DNA from: Flaccisagitta enflata
Taxonomy: Eukaryota; Chaetognatha; Sagittoidea; Aphragmophora
Assembly (NCBI GenBank): GCA_965153355.1
Contig: OZ231127.1
Coordinates: 34,968,001-35,032,000, forward strand
Direction of reading: 5' to 3'
Length of the DNA: 64,000 nt
Below are positions 24,604 to 36,662 of the stretch, in pieces (the stretch's first letter is position 1; each line of letters starts with the position of its first letter). The notes beneath the pieces were generated by a model, which worked only from the letters and a program-made list of their open reading frames with translations, was not told the origin of the DNA and ran no database searches. The position numbers were made by a program, and so were the translations under genes.

Positions 24604-26888
24604 CAGTGTTGGCCAAAAGATATTCGTTATTCGTTATCTTCGGATATTCGAATAAAATTACTGATTATCTTCATCTTATCTTTTTTTCATTTTGACTTTT
24701 CGAATGATCATCTTATCTTCATCTTATCTTTTTATTTTTCATGATTATCTTATTCGAAAAAAATTCGAATAACTTCGAATAATTCAGACGACGAACGTAG
24801 CCTTAGATGTGTAAAAGACTTTTTTAAGGTACCATCATTTTTTATCAAGCAAATTCGAGATTCTCTGTTGTCATGTGTAAAGAAGAGCGCCGCTGCCGAA
24901 GCCTAAAAAGAGGTATTACCCTGCACTTTTCAACGATTTTAAAAAAAGTTAATCTTTTGAATTTATTTTTCTTAAGCTTAAGCGGAAAGGCAAAAACAAT
25001 TTCTAATGAAAGGAAGCAAAAGACAACAACTCCCTTCCTGGATTTTTCACCAGTTTTCAATGCTTAAGCATATAGTTTCCTTATAATCAAGCATAAGAGA
25101 CTGTTATGATGGTAAAATCAAATAGAAAAAAAGCGGCGGCATATGAATTCCAGTATGATTATTCTTCATTTTATGGATCGGAAAAATAACTACCCGAAAA
25201 TTCTTTGGCCAGTTTCTAGTCTTTGATTACAAATGGTTCTCGATGGTTGTGAATCATAGTGTTATGGAAAATGTAGATAAGTGTTGATCAACTATTCTGT
25301 GCAACAATTTGGTTGAACAACAAAATGTTCTCTTGATGTAAGTTATGATGATTGCTGATAAATATTTTTTTGTTCCTAGTTTACATGTTCAACCTCATTT
25401 TTTTCCAACTTCCATAGCCGGAAGAATTGATTTGACAATGGATTCTGCTTAATTGGGCATGAATCTATGGGAATCAAGAAAAAAATCAATTCTTCCGCCA
25501 TTTTGGATACCCTGCGTACCCCCCCTGAATAATTGAGTTCTTCTGTTTAATTTGATTTGCGAGCGACATCGTCAGTCTGACAAATAAAATCATTGCCATC
25601 TCAGGAAGATACCGGCTGGTTGACAGACCCAATGTGCTTACGCATTCTCTTTTTTTTTGCCCTAGAGACTTACAGACCATCTGAACAACAGACAAAGCCT
25701 CTTATTGACATGTGTTGGTGCACATAATAACTGATGGTTTTATGGCTTTAATTGACGTGTACATGGTTTTCAGTTTTTTTTGCAGTAGTTTGTCATTACG
25801 GTCTTGTCTTGAATTTCTTCTTCAAAACAAAGCCGGAAACACGGCCACCCAAGTCGGGTGCGGGTCGGCAGGGGCTATATTTGAGGCCACTCAATCATTT
25901 GGGGAGGAGCAATGAGGCCAAAGACCGCAAAAATACAAAAACAAGGCCAGATACACGCCTACCCCAGTCGCGTGCAGGTGGGCAGGGGCCGTATTTTAGG
26001 TCACTTGGTCATTTGGGCAGGAGCAGTGAGGCCAAATACTGCAAAAACCTAAAATTAGTAAAGTGCGACGGACCGACGGACCGACGGACCGACGGACGGA
26101 CAGACGGACCAACGGACGGACCAACAGACCAATGGAAAGACCGACAAAGGGGGTTGTAGAGTCGCGTAGCATGTGACTAAAAAGTGAAGTGTGACGGGCC
26201 AACGGATGGATGGACGGATGGACGGACCGACCGACAAAGTGGGTTGTAGAGTTGCGTAGCATGCGACTAAAAAAAAAAGAAAAAAAAAAACAAAAAAATG
26301 GGATAGGTTAGAAAAAAAAACAAAAAAATGGGATAGGTTAGAAAAAAAAAAACGCTCAGCTAGATATTTAATGAAATGTCAAGGCTGTCCATTGTACATC
26401 AATAAATGCCCAGCAGTCTGCTTCTAACTCAGATTTTATTTTTTTGATGTGTACACGCATGTAACCAGTCCAGTCTGTTTGTATATCTATGGGTTGATAT
26501 GCCATTTTAAAAGACACAAAACAGTTCGAATTCATCATCATCATCTAAGTCGTGTAACAGCTTATGCTTTTTTGCATTTATTCCTTCATTCTATCATTAA
26601 TGAATTAGTTCATTCAATCATTCATTTTTTGATTCAACAAAGAAATTCGTTAAAGACGTTCATTTATTCCTTCATTCATTCATCAACATCAGCCCTTGCA
26701 ATTAAAATGAATTGCTAAATTATTCGAAAAAGTTATTCGAAAAACGAATAAAAGATAATCATCTTATCTTATCTTCATCTTTGGAAAAATGATGATTTAT
26801 CTTATCTTATCTTATCTTTTTGCAAAAAAGGCTGGATTATCTTTTATCTTATTCGAATAATGAAGATGGATTATCTTGGCCAACACTG
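24604..26888. mobile_element. hAT-type non-autonomous element, 2285 bp, 8-bp target duplication
   Basis: The ends CAGTGTTGGCCAAAAGAT and, inverted, CAGTGTTGGCCAAGATAA are flanked by a perfect 8-bp direct repeat CTCACAGG (24596-24603 and 26889-26896). An 8-bp duplication with CAGTG-type ends is the hAT pattern. Subterminal regions on both sides are rich in CTTATCTT and ATTCGAATAA. No transposase frame is visible. Two B elements are nested inside, and a small inverted pair (GGAAGAATTGATTT / AAATCAATTCTTCC) lies near 25421-25496. Confidence 0.9.
25826..26268 (+). mobile_element. Nested B-family cluster
   Basis: Two successive heads (near 25826 and 25951, the second with GCCAGATACACGCCTACCCC and CAGTCGCGTGCAGGTGGGCA) are followed by (GGAC)n and a hairpin at 26160-26178 (AGTCGCGTAGCATGTGACT). 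A second tail ends with a hairpin at 26250-26268. Poly-A and a short duplicated AAAATGGGATAGGTTAG motif follow. Confidence 0.7.
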
Positions 26889-26892
26889 CTCA

Positions 26893-27484
26893 CAGGGTGT
26901 GCAAAATTATCCGCAATTGCTTCATGGAAAGGAGACTACACTTAAAAGTGATCCAGCACCATGGAATTTGGACCAGAGTGCCCCAGTTAGTCATACTAGA
27001 AGCTAAGATTGATTGTAGGTCTTTGTTGTAACCCATGTCACTATGGGAGTCGAATGATTTGAAGCAAAGATTTTGATTTTGATAGGATTTTGACAGGATT
27101 TTGACAGGATTTAAAATGGGTTATACAATCATAGATTCTTATATTTGTGACTACTCAATAATGATTTTCTTTGCTTGGCACACATTATGCTGAGGGAGGT
27201 GAATTATATCAACATGAATGGAGCTCACGAAAGCATATGAACTAGGCCTATGGAGCATGAAAAACTAATAACAAAATTTCAGATAATTTTAAAACATCTT
27301 TCTAAGGAGTATTTTATCAGAGCAAAATCTACCTGAAAAGTTTGATCACTAACATTGTAAGTTTTAGTTTTGCATATTAAAATAGATACTTTTTCATACT
27401 TACCACTCATACTTTCATTAACCATTATCTTCTAAGGTTTTTGAGAAAAGTAAGTGCCAATTGCGGATAATTTTGCACACCCTG
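26893..27484. mobile_element. MITE, 592 bp, perfect 27-bp inverted ends
   Basis: The left end CAGGGTGTGCAAAATTATCC continues into GCAATTG and is matched base for base by the inverted right end at 27458-27484. The hAT-type target duplication overlaps its first four bases, so the MITE was there first. No clear duplication flanks the MITE itself. Confidence 0.85.
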
Positions 27485-27867
27485 TTAGTTCTAAGGTTTC
27501 TTGAGAGCTGAAATGATTCACATTCAAGCATCAACGTTGACGTGTTTGTATTGCCAGTATTTCTTAACCAAAAGCCTGTATCTAAATGACTAAAAACAAT
27601 AAAATCGGTATTCTCCGAGCAGATCTTGTCGTGGGGCTGTCTAGGGCTTCTATTGAAATCAATATTGGGTTTGAAATTCTACTTTTACGTTGTCGCGCCC
27701 TACCCTCTGTTAACCCAACCCCCATAGGAAATCCAAAATTTCAAGGTACTCAAACCTCTATTTCGACTGCAGATTTTGAATTTGCAGAAAAAACTGGCAA
27801 TCAAAAGTGTTATCCTTTTTTCGAAATTCTGATTAGAAGGTGGTCGTAAAAGTTTGTGAGAGCCCAT
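27485..27867. other. No recognisable gene
   Basis: An 87-codon frame at 27586-27849 matches no family I know. Nothing else is supported. Confidence 0.4.
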
Positions 27868-28115
27868 AAGGTCGATGACCTATAATTCCACATAGGGCAA
27901 TTTTGTGCAGGTTCCCTCCGTCTGTCCGGCCCTCCACCTAAAACCAGGCTTCCTAGACCTAGAATCAAGCCTATCTAAGCCCAAATTAGGCCTCTCAGAC
28001 CTCTGATCAGGCCTCTCGGACCCAATGTCAGGCCTCTCAGACCCAAAATCAGCCCTCTCAGACCCATATTCAGGCCTCAAATTAAGTCTCGGACCTCAAA
28101 TTAGGCACCCATAGA

Positions 28116-28830
28116 CCTTAGATCGATAAAGATAGGGGTCAATGTCCACGGGACTGACCATGACAGCCACTCTTAGTACCCCATGGGGCATCAAAAAGAC
28201 GTGGAGGCAAATTTCTAAAACTCAGGGTTTTCCTTCCACTTCGTTTTACCTCTAAAAAACAGAGGAGAATGATTTTTAAGAAAAATGAATGAAAGGAGTT
28301 AACTTTGTCAGCTCATATTTCCTGAATGAATTCAGCAAATGAGCTCAATTTAGGCTCATTTTAAAGAGCTGACTTAGCTCTTTAAAATGAGCCCAAATTG
28401 AGGTCAATAGCTCAATTCGTTTAGGAGCGACAGTCTTCCAAAGTTAGTGCAATTCTATCAGTAATGGCAAAAACCCTTACAACTTTATCAGCTCATATCT
28501 TCTAAACGAATTGAGCTACTGAGCTCAATTTGGGCTCATTTTAAAGAACTGACACAGCCCTTTAAAATGAGCCTAAATTGAGGTCAATAGCTCTATTCGT
28601 TTAAGAGCGACAGTCTTTCAAAGTTGATGTAATTTTATCATTAATGGCAAAAACCCTTGCAACTTAGTCATCTCATATCTTCTATACGAATTGAGCTACT
28701 GAGCTCAATTTAGGGTCATGATAAAACGGAAACGCGTTCTTTGAAATTAGCCCATATCCAGGTCTGTAGCTTTGTTGATTTAAGAGCGACGGTCTCCTAA
28801 AGTTGATGTTATTTTGTAATTGACCATTTC
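28116..28830 (+). repeat. D repeat, left arm, 181-bp internal period
   Basis: Repeating block with GAGCTCAATTTAGGCTCATT, then a mirrored AGCTCTTTAAAATGAGCC, then AGCTCAATTCGTTTAGGAGC and GGCAAAAACCCTTACAAC. GGCAAAAACCCTT recurs after 181 bp. Each block is itself a local palindrome around GAGCTGACTTAGCTC. It is an inverted copy of 38365-39480. Confidence 0.85.
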
Positions 28831-29113
28831 TTACCAAGCAATTTTGTAAACGCCAGATTGTTTAAAATTAGTGTAGTAATCCTGTTTTGCATATTTCAAA
28901 GTTTCTAGTTGCATGCTATGCTTTGTCTTTCCGTCGTTCAGTAGGTCCCTCAGTCAGTACTAGTCGTTATGTGATTTAGTCGGTTTTCACTAGAAAGAAG
29001 TAGAGGTTAATTGATGGCTTCGATTTATTATCACTATATGTTACACAATTCAAAGATTTCCATCGGAATTTCAATAGGCAATAGCCCGCATTGCCTATTG
29101 CCATTGGTAAATA

Positions 29114-29302
29114 CAGTTAAATCCCGCTCCAACGTATTTCAAAAGACCAGAAAATCTTATCTGTTATAGGTATAGTATTATTATAACTTGTCAATATAAC
29201 TTTATAAGAAACAAAGAGAAACTAGTTGAAGGAACTGTGAATTTGCTTCTATTTTAGGCGGAGTTTTGTTATTGGCGGGTCCGTTAGAGCCGGGTTCAAC
29301 TG
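29114..29302. mobile_element. Pogo-like MITE, about 189 bp
   Basis: The left end CAGTTAAATCCCGCTCCAAC follows TA. The inverted right end is CAGTTGAACCCGGCTCTAAC. The right target base is TG rather than TA. A solo end of the same kind (CAGTTGAACCCTGCAATATC) lies at 51424. Confidence 0.65.
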
Positions 29303-29339
29303 TGTCTAAACATTTCTTGTTGCAGCAATCAAGATTGAA

Positions 29340-29486
29340 AAGAAACAAGGCCGGATACACGGCAATCCAGTCGCAGACGGATGGGCAGGAGCAGTAATTC
29401 AAAAACCACTTGCAATTTTAGAAATATTTCGTACGGACCAACGGATCTACCGACACGACAAGGCAGAGTCGCGGGTCCGTGACTAA
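29340..29486 (+). mobile_element. B-family element, compact copy
   Basis: Head AACAAGGCCGGATACACGGC with CCAGTCGCAGACGGATGGGC, then GGAC-type sequence, GACACGACAAGGCAGAGTCG and terminal hairpin AGTCGCGGGTCCGTGACT (29468-29485). About 147 bp, followed by A residues. Confidence 0.75.
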
Positions 29487-29517
29487 AAAAGGAATCTTTC
29501 TCTACTTCTTTCGATTT

Positions 29518-29568
29518 TCTTTCTCTCTTTCTTTATTTCTTTCTTTCTTTCTTTCTTTCTTTCTTTTG
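29518..29568. repeat. (TTTC)n microsatellite
   Basis: About 50 bp of TTTC. Confidence 0.9.
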
Positions 29569-29873
29569 GTTTCCTTCTTTTTTCCTCTTCCATTCAAAGT
29601 TTTCCGACGAGCCTCCTGCCTTTCCAAGGAGCGGCGCTCCTCGCTCCTCCATAATCTGTATATCTGCCAACCAACCAACCAACTGATGGACAAGCTCTTA
29701 TTGAGTCATAAGTTTGGTTTAAAAACTTGCTTACTCTTTAAATCGCGACCAGTCTGGATTCTGTGGGCCAATTTGTTTTAGGAATATGTACAGAATAAGT
29801 TGTGTTGGTTGTGTCCTAAATGTTATATCCTAAATGTGCATCATCTTTTGATGACTTCTGCTCCTAAAAAAGA

Positions 29874-31088
29874 TAGTCGCAAAAGCGTCAGATGGTCAGC
29901 GGTACTCGTACCCTGCTAAAGTAGGTTGTGATTGAAGTTGAGGAAGGGAGCAGGGCAGCGGCCCTAAAAGAGCCGATGACCTATTGTTGGGAATTGGGCC
30001 CCTGGGATGAGGTTTAGGACTTAGAGCTGGGTTTTGGGCTCCAGGGCTGGATTTTCTTCTTGAGGCTGGGATTTGGGCTCTGAAAATGGGATTTAGTCTG
30101 AGGCAGGGATTTGGGTCTTGAGGCTGGGATATGGGACTCGGGTCTAGAATTAAGCTAAATTCTGCTTACATTCACCTAAATCTGCCAAATTTGGCCAAAT
30201 TCCGCCGAACCTAGCAGATACCAGCAAAATTTGGCAAAATTACAGGGTCATCAGCCTGAAATGCCGGATTCTGTTAAGCTTTTACTCAGAGATGCCATAT
30301 ACCCTTGATTTCATACTGATTGCCTCTTAAAGAGCATAAATTGACGTTTTTTGTATCAAAATTTCATCCAAATCGGTTAAGTAGTTTAGATTTTACAAGT
30401 CTTTGAAGTAGAAACTAATTTTCCCTCAATGGCAGAATTTTCAATAAAAATTGAGAGAGAGAGCATTTTTGAATTTTTCTTTTTTTTCAACTTTTTGAGC
30501 TGGAATGGTCTAGTATGAAAAAAAAAATTGATGTAGTTTCAAAAATTTGTCAAATCATCTTTTATTTAGGACTAATCTCATGATTCTGGCTCAAAATATT
30601 GCAAAATGAGAAAATAGGAAAAAAGACTGTTCCTCCATTTTCCAATGAAAAAACAGAAGTGGCGAAAAGGAAGTTTTTTCTTAAATACATGTGAAATCTA
30701 AACTACTTGACCGATTTTGATGAAATTTTGATACAAAAAACGTCAACCTATACTCTATAAGAGACAATCAGTTTGAAATCCGTGGCATTTGGCATCTCAG
30801 AGTAAAAGCTTAACATTATCCGGCATCTCAGGCTGATGACCCGGTAGATAGAATTTGGCAAAATTTGGCAGGATTTGGCAAAATTTGGCAGAGTTTGGCA
30901 AAATTTGGCAGAATTTTGCAAGATTTTGCAGCATTTGGCAGAATTTGGCAAAATTTGGCAGCATTTAGCAGAGTTGGGTTTGGAGGCCTGGGGGGGCTGG
31001 GGGGGTGGATGGACAGGGAAGAAGGAGAAATTTCCCCATGTGTGAAAGTATAGGTAATTGGCCCCTTCAAGGCCGCTGCCCAAAGAGC
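29874..31088 (+). mobile_element. Type iii A fold-back element with nested MITE
   Basis: The outer arm TCGCAAAAGCG (hairpin) leads through TCAGATGGTCAGCGGTACTC to an inner repeat (GGGCAGCGGCCCTAAAAGAG, then CCGATGACCTAT). The centre has GGGATTTGGG units and mirrored TTTGGCAAAA arrays (30170-30240 and 30847-30975). The right inner repeat is GGAGAAATTTCCCCATGTGT to GGCCGCTGCCC. A 602-bp MITE sits between the mirrored arrays. Confidence 0.75.
30243..30844. mobile_element. Fold-back MITE, 602 bp, TA target duplication
   Basis: The left end CAGGGTCATCAGCCTGAAAT matches the inverted right end CCGGGTCATCAGCCTGAGAT, flanked by TA at 30241-30242 and 30845-30846. Arms extend about 160 bp and share CAAAATTTCATC and TAAGTAGTTTAGATTT. 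Removing it restores a continuous TTTGGCAAAAT array. Confidence 0.9.
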
Positions 31089-31430
31089 AGCTACAGCCAG
31101 ATTGCGCTGATTTTAAAGATTTGTCAAAACACCTTCCAAAGCGTCCAAGCTGCGGTCTGCACCTCATTCCATTTTAGAGATAACTAGTCATCCAAGGATC
31201 ACACATGGTCAGCAGTACCGGATGCACTGCTTTGAGTGATCAGCTGAAGAGTTGGAAAGCAAGGCAGCGGCCAAAAAGGGCCAATGTCCTATAGGACACA
31301 GGGGTGAATTTCTCTGAGAGGGCAAATTTGAGGCCTTCAGGGCAATTTTCCATGTTATTCAACGGGAGTTTTACATTTTTTTTTATTTTTCACAAATTTT
31401 CCATGTTATTCAAAGAAAATTTCATTTTTT

Positions 31431-32779
31431 GGGCAGCGGCCCCAAAGGGGCCGATGACCTATACTTTCATACAGGAGAAATTTCTCCTTCTTCTCCGTCC
31501 GTCCACCCCCTTTGAGGCCTAAATCCCAGCCTTGAGGCTCAAATCCCAGCCTTGAGGCTCAAATCCCAGCCTTGAGGCTCAAATCCCAGCCTTGAGGCTC
31601 AAATCCCAGCCTTGAGGCTCAAATCCCAGCCTTGAGGCTCAAATCCCAGCCTTGAGGCTCAAATCCCAGCCTTGAGGCTCAAATCCCAGCCTCGAGGCTC
31701 AAATCCCAGCCTTGAGGCTCAAATTCCAGCCTCGAGGCTCAAATCCCAGCCTCGAGGCTCAAATCCCAGCCTCAAGACTCAAATCCCAGCCTCGAGGCTC
31801 AAATCCCAGCCTTGAGGCTCAAATCCCAGCCTCGAGGCTCTAATCTCAGCCACGAGACTCAATTACAAGCCTTAACTAGGCATAAAATTTAAGGCTAAAA
31901 ACGCATAGCACCAGTGAAAGATTTGGATAAGTGAATGAGGGGCTGTCTTAATTTGCTGTGTGTAAGTGGACAATGCTTGGTTCAAAGTAAAACATACTGC
32001 GCTTTTGAGTTTTAAATTGTACTATTATCATAAATTCTTCAACGATCAAGAGACCGCAGCTTGTTTTATAATCCTCTGCCACTGCTCCTGACGCTGCCCC
32101 TGCTATGTTCATATGTTTTTTGCGTTTTCTGCCTAGAGCCCCTAGAGGGCCGCTAAAACAGAGAGCAAGAGGAAGGCAGAAGAACAACTTTTGCAAGTGA
32201 TTTCTTTGTAGATGATGACACAGGCACAGGCGCTTTATGATTTTCAATATAACAAGGTGAAATTGGCGTCTTAACTGAAAGTTAAGACAGCTTATGGCCC
32301 CCCGAGGTGCCCTGAATCCTGGGATTCTCGCCATATTGGATGCCTACCTTAACCCTCAAATTTCAGCTTCAAGGCTCAAATCCCAGGCTCAAGGCTCAAA
32401 GCTCAGTCTTGGAGCTCAAATCCTAGCCAGGAGGCTCAAATCCCAGCCTGGACACTCAAATCCCAGCCTGAACGCTCAAATCCCAGCCTGGATGCTCAAA
32501 TCCCAGTCCAGATGCTCAAATCCCTGCATGGAACTAAAATCCCAGCCCGAAGCCTCAAATTCCAGCCTCAAGGCTCAAATCCAAGCTTAAGGCTCAAATT
32601 CCGACTTTGAGCCTCAAATCCCAGCCTTAAGTCTCAAATCCCAGCCTTGAAGCTCCAAACTTGCCAAGCATAGGTCATCGGCCCCTATGAAGCTACTGCC
32701 CCTTTAATAAACAAACATCTACATAAATTCACATTGGGGCAATGGGTACCGCTGACCATCTAACGCTTTTGCGACTATA
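31431..32779 (-). mobile_element. Nested type iii A element with 8-bp direct repeats
   Basis: The inner repeat GGGCAGCGGCCCCAAAGGGG and CCGATGACCTATACTTTCAT start the element. A 20-bp minisatellite, a central inverted pair (GGCTGTCTTAA / TTAAGACAGC) and a second minisatellite follow. The outer arm ends GGTACCGCTGACCATC, then ACGCTTTTGCGACTA. CATTTTTT flanks both sides (31423-31430, 32780-32787). The direct repeat lies in T-rich sequence, so it is weaker than the other target duplications here. Confidence 0.7.
31510..31865. repeat. 20-bp minisatellite (AAATCCCAGCCTTGAGGCTC)
   Basis: About 18 tandem copies. Variants with CTCGAG make AGCCTCGAGGCT a perfect palindrome in each unit. Related arrays lie at 32350-32660 and 34700-35120. 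Confidence 0.95.
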
Positions 32780-33009
32780 CATTTTTTCATCAATTTTCCT
32801 TATTAATCAAAGGGCCTTTTGCATTTTTCAGGGCTAAAGCAGCCTTGGGCCTCAGGGGGGGGGATGGACAGAAGGATTGACAGATGGTCAGAAGAATGGA
32901 CAGATGGATTGATGGATGGACGGAAGGATGCACGGATGGATGGATGAACACCTAGAAATTCACCCCTGTGTCCTACAGGACATCGGCCCTTTAGGGCGGC
33001 TGCCCAAAA

Positions 33010-33460
33010 TTAACAAGTCATCCAAGGATCGCACATGGTCAGCGGTACCCGATGCCCTGCTTGGAGTGATTAGCTAAAGAAGTGGAGTGAGAGCAGGGCA
33101 GCGGCCCCAAAGGGCCAATGTCCTGTAGGACACAGGGGTGAATTTCCATACATCCTGACAGGGCATATTTGAGGCCTTAGTAGCAATTTTCCATATATAT
33201 TCAATGGGAATTTTGCATTTTTTTCATTTCTTGTCAATTTGCCATATTATTCAACGGGAATTTTACATTTTTATCAGTTTTCATTAATTTTCCATGTTTT
33301 TCAATGCCAATGGGAAACATGCATTTTTTTTCTTATTTTAAATTTTCCATGTTATTCAATGGGAAGTTTGCATTTTGACAATTTCCCATGTTATCCAATG
33401 GGAATTTGGAGGATTGGGGGGAGGGACGTACGGACGGAGGTACAGACAGAAGTATGGATA
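33010..33460 (+). mobile_element. Type i A element, right end lost
   Basis: Directly follows the preceding A element. Outer arm TCATCCAAGGATCGCACATG, inner repeat GGCCCCAAAGGGCCAATGTC, then four or five ATTCAATGGGAATTTTGCAT-like units and (GGAC)n. It breaks off at TATTCACCACGCTTCTC without the right inner repeat. Confidence 0.7.
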
Positions 33461-34428
<968 letters not shown>

Positions 34429-34520
34429 TTGATATAAATGAAAAATTAACAAAAGCGTTAGAGATATTTTTACTTGGGTTGCTTAACAACATCTGCAAAA
34501 ATCTACAAATCTGTCTTTTT

Positions 34521-35392
34521 AGTTGCTGCCATGCAACTTTATAAAAGGCTTTGTCCGTCCATCAGCCCGTCCATTAGTCCGTCCGTTAGTCCGTCCGTTG
34601 GTCTGTCTGTTGGCCGTTGGTCCCCGAAGGGGAAGATGTCCTGTAGAACACAGGGGGACTTTCGTTTGTTCGTTCGTTCGTCCGTCCGTGCGTGCGTCCC
34701 CCCCACCTTGAGGCTCAAATCCCAGCCTTGAGGCTCAAATCCCAGCCGTGAGGCTCAAATCCCAGCCTTGAGGCTCAAATCCCAGCCTCGAGGCTCAAAT
34801 CCCAGCCTCGAAGCTCAAATCCCAGCCTCGAGGCTCAAATCCCAGCCTCGAAGCTCAAAACCCAGCCTTGAGGCTCAAAACCCAGCCTCGAGGCTCAAAT
34901 CCCAGCCTCGAGGCTCAAATCCCAGCCTCGAGGCTCAAATCCCAGCCTCGAGGCTCAAATCCCAGCCTCGAGGCTCAAATCCCAGCCTCAAGGCTCAAAT
35001 CCCAGCCTCAAGGCTCAAATCCCAGCCTCGAGGCTCAAATCCCAGCCTCGAGGCTCAAATCCCAGCCTCGAGGCTCAAATCCCAGCCTCGAGGCTCAAAT
35101 CCCAGCCTCGAGGCTCAAATCAGACCACATGTAACGGACAGACGGAAGGACGGACGGATGGACGAACGAACGAAAGTCCCCCTGTGTTCTACAGGACATC
35201 GTCCCCTTCGGGGCCGCTGCCCTGCTACCCATCACCTATAATCACCAACATACATAGCAGGGCAACGGGTATCGCTGACCACATATTTCCCTTGGGCGAC
35301 TGGTTGTGTATGTGTGGGGGGCATGGATGGGGGTTGGATACCCCTGCCCACCCGTCCACCATGATATTGTGACCCCACGTCACTAGTTTCCT
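34521..35392 (-). mobile_element. C-family element containing a type ii A element
   Basis: The hairpin AGTTGC-TGCCAT-GCAACT (34521-34538) and (GTCC)n tail are followed by a type ii A element (about 34616-35308). An inverted C head follows (GGGGGTTGGATACCCCTGCC, then ATATTGTGACCCCACGTCAC). The A element carries a 20-bp minisatellite (34700-35120) between inner repeats CCCCGAAGGGGAAGATGTCC and GTTCTACAGGACATCGTCCC. Confidence 0.65.
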
Positions 35393-35394
35393 TT

Positions 35395-35935
35395 TTGGGC
35401 AGCGGCCCCGAAGGGGACGAAGTCCTGTTGAACACAGGGGGACTTTTGTTTGTCCGTCCGTCCGTTCGTTCGTCCGTTCGTTAGTCCCCCCCAGGCCCTC
35501 TCAGGCCTGAAATCTGCCCTCTCAGGCCTGAAATCTGCCCTCTCAGGCCTGAAATCTGCCCTCTCAGGCCTGAAATCTGCCCTCTCAGGCCTGAAATCTG
35601 CCCTCTCAGGCCTGAAATCTGCCCTCTCAGGCTTGAAACCTGTCCTCTCAGGCCTGAAATCTGCCCTCTCAGATTCAAGGCCTGAGAGGGCAGATTCCAG
35701 GCCTGAGAGGGTAGATTTCAGGCCTGAGAGGGCAGATTTCAGGCCTGAGAGGGCCTGGGGGACTGACGGATGGACGGACGAACGGACGGACGGACGAACA
35801 AAAGTCCCCCTGTGTTCTACAGGACTTCGTCCCCTTCGGGGCCGCTGACCTGCTTCCTCTCATTCCGCTTCACAACCTTTCAAAGCAGGGCAACGGGTAT
35901 CGCTGACCACATATTGCCCTTGGGCGACCTGTTGT
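35395..35935 (-). mobile_element. Type ii A fold-back element
   Basis: The inner repeat GGGCAGCGGCCCCGAAGGGG and AACACAGGGGGACTTTTGTT lead to (GTCC)n. A 21-bp minisatellite (CTCTCAGGCCTGAAATCTGCC-like, about nine copies) flips orientation at about 35675 into four inverted copies. (GGAC)n and the facing inner repeat follow. The outer arm is CAGGGCAACGGGTATCGCTG, then ATTGCCCTTGGGCGACCTGT. Confidence 0.85.
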
Positions 35936-36175
35936 CTGTCTGTTTCTCTCGGTCTTTTCATTTCTCTGTCTTTTTGTTTCTCTTTGTCTTTCTGTTTATC
36001 TCAGTCTCTCTGTTTCTCTCTGTCTGTCTGTTTCTGTCTTTCTTTCTTTCCTTTGCTTGTCAATCTCTCTGTCTGTCTATGGTCACTGTCTGTATGAAAG
36101 TTGGACAGCACTACCACTCAAACCCACTTTATGTCACTGTATCTGTCTGTCCGTCTGTCATTATCCTTCTCTCAC

Positions 36176-36181
36176 ACTCTG

Positions 36182-36223
<42 letters not shown>

Positions 36224-36240
36224 ACTCTCTCTCACACTCT
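36176..36240. repeat. (CT)n microsatellite
   Basis: About 40 bp of pure CT within CTCTGTTTCTCT-type sequence from 35930. Confidence 0.9.
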
Positions 36241-36662
36241 TAAGCTGAATGTGACAAATTGTGTGTCTCTGATTTCTCAAGTGTTAATGTTATGCGAAAG
36301 TTTTCAAATGAAAAAATGGACGGCAAAATATTTGCTTGAGGGTCTCTTGATCTGAAAGGACAAAAAGGGCTTCGAATTTGCTAAAAATATGCCGTTGTCT
36401 TCCTTTCCGCACCATTTTCGCCGGGGAATCCGAAAATCGTGGTTTTGAAAGGCTCCGGATATTATTTCAATATCTTATGCGAATACTTACTGTAAGGTCG
36501 CATGGCCTACAGGAATCTAGCGTTTGATTGAAATCAAGTTTCTATGCAAAACTCAATTTAGCTTTCAAATGCAATCTCACAACTTTTTAGGAAGTTTTAT
36601 TTTCCAATGGTTGGTCACTACATTGGTCCGTCTGTCTGTTGGTGCCTCCATACATTGCACAT

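Larger units (their letters stand above)
31188..33008 (+). mobile_element. Type i A element interrupted by a type iii A element
   Basis: The left outer arm TCATCCAAGGATCACACATG and inner repeat GGCCAAAAAGGGCCAATGTC are followed by ATTCAACGGGAGTTTT units. After the inserted element (31431-32779), ATTTTTCATCAATTTTCC, (GGAT)n repeats and the right inner repeat (AATTCACCCCTGTGTCCTAC to GGCGGCTGCCC) complete the copy. Confidence 0.75.

Noticed and set aside
31510-31865. CRISPR-like array of 20-bp repeats
   Set aside because: Units are directly adjacent with no spacers. It is a minisatellite inside an A element.
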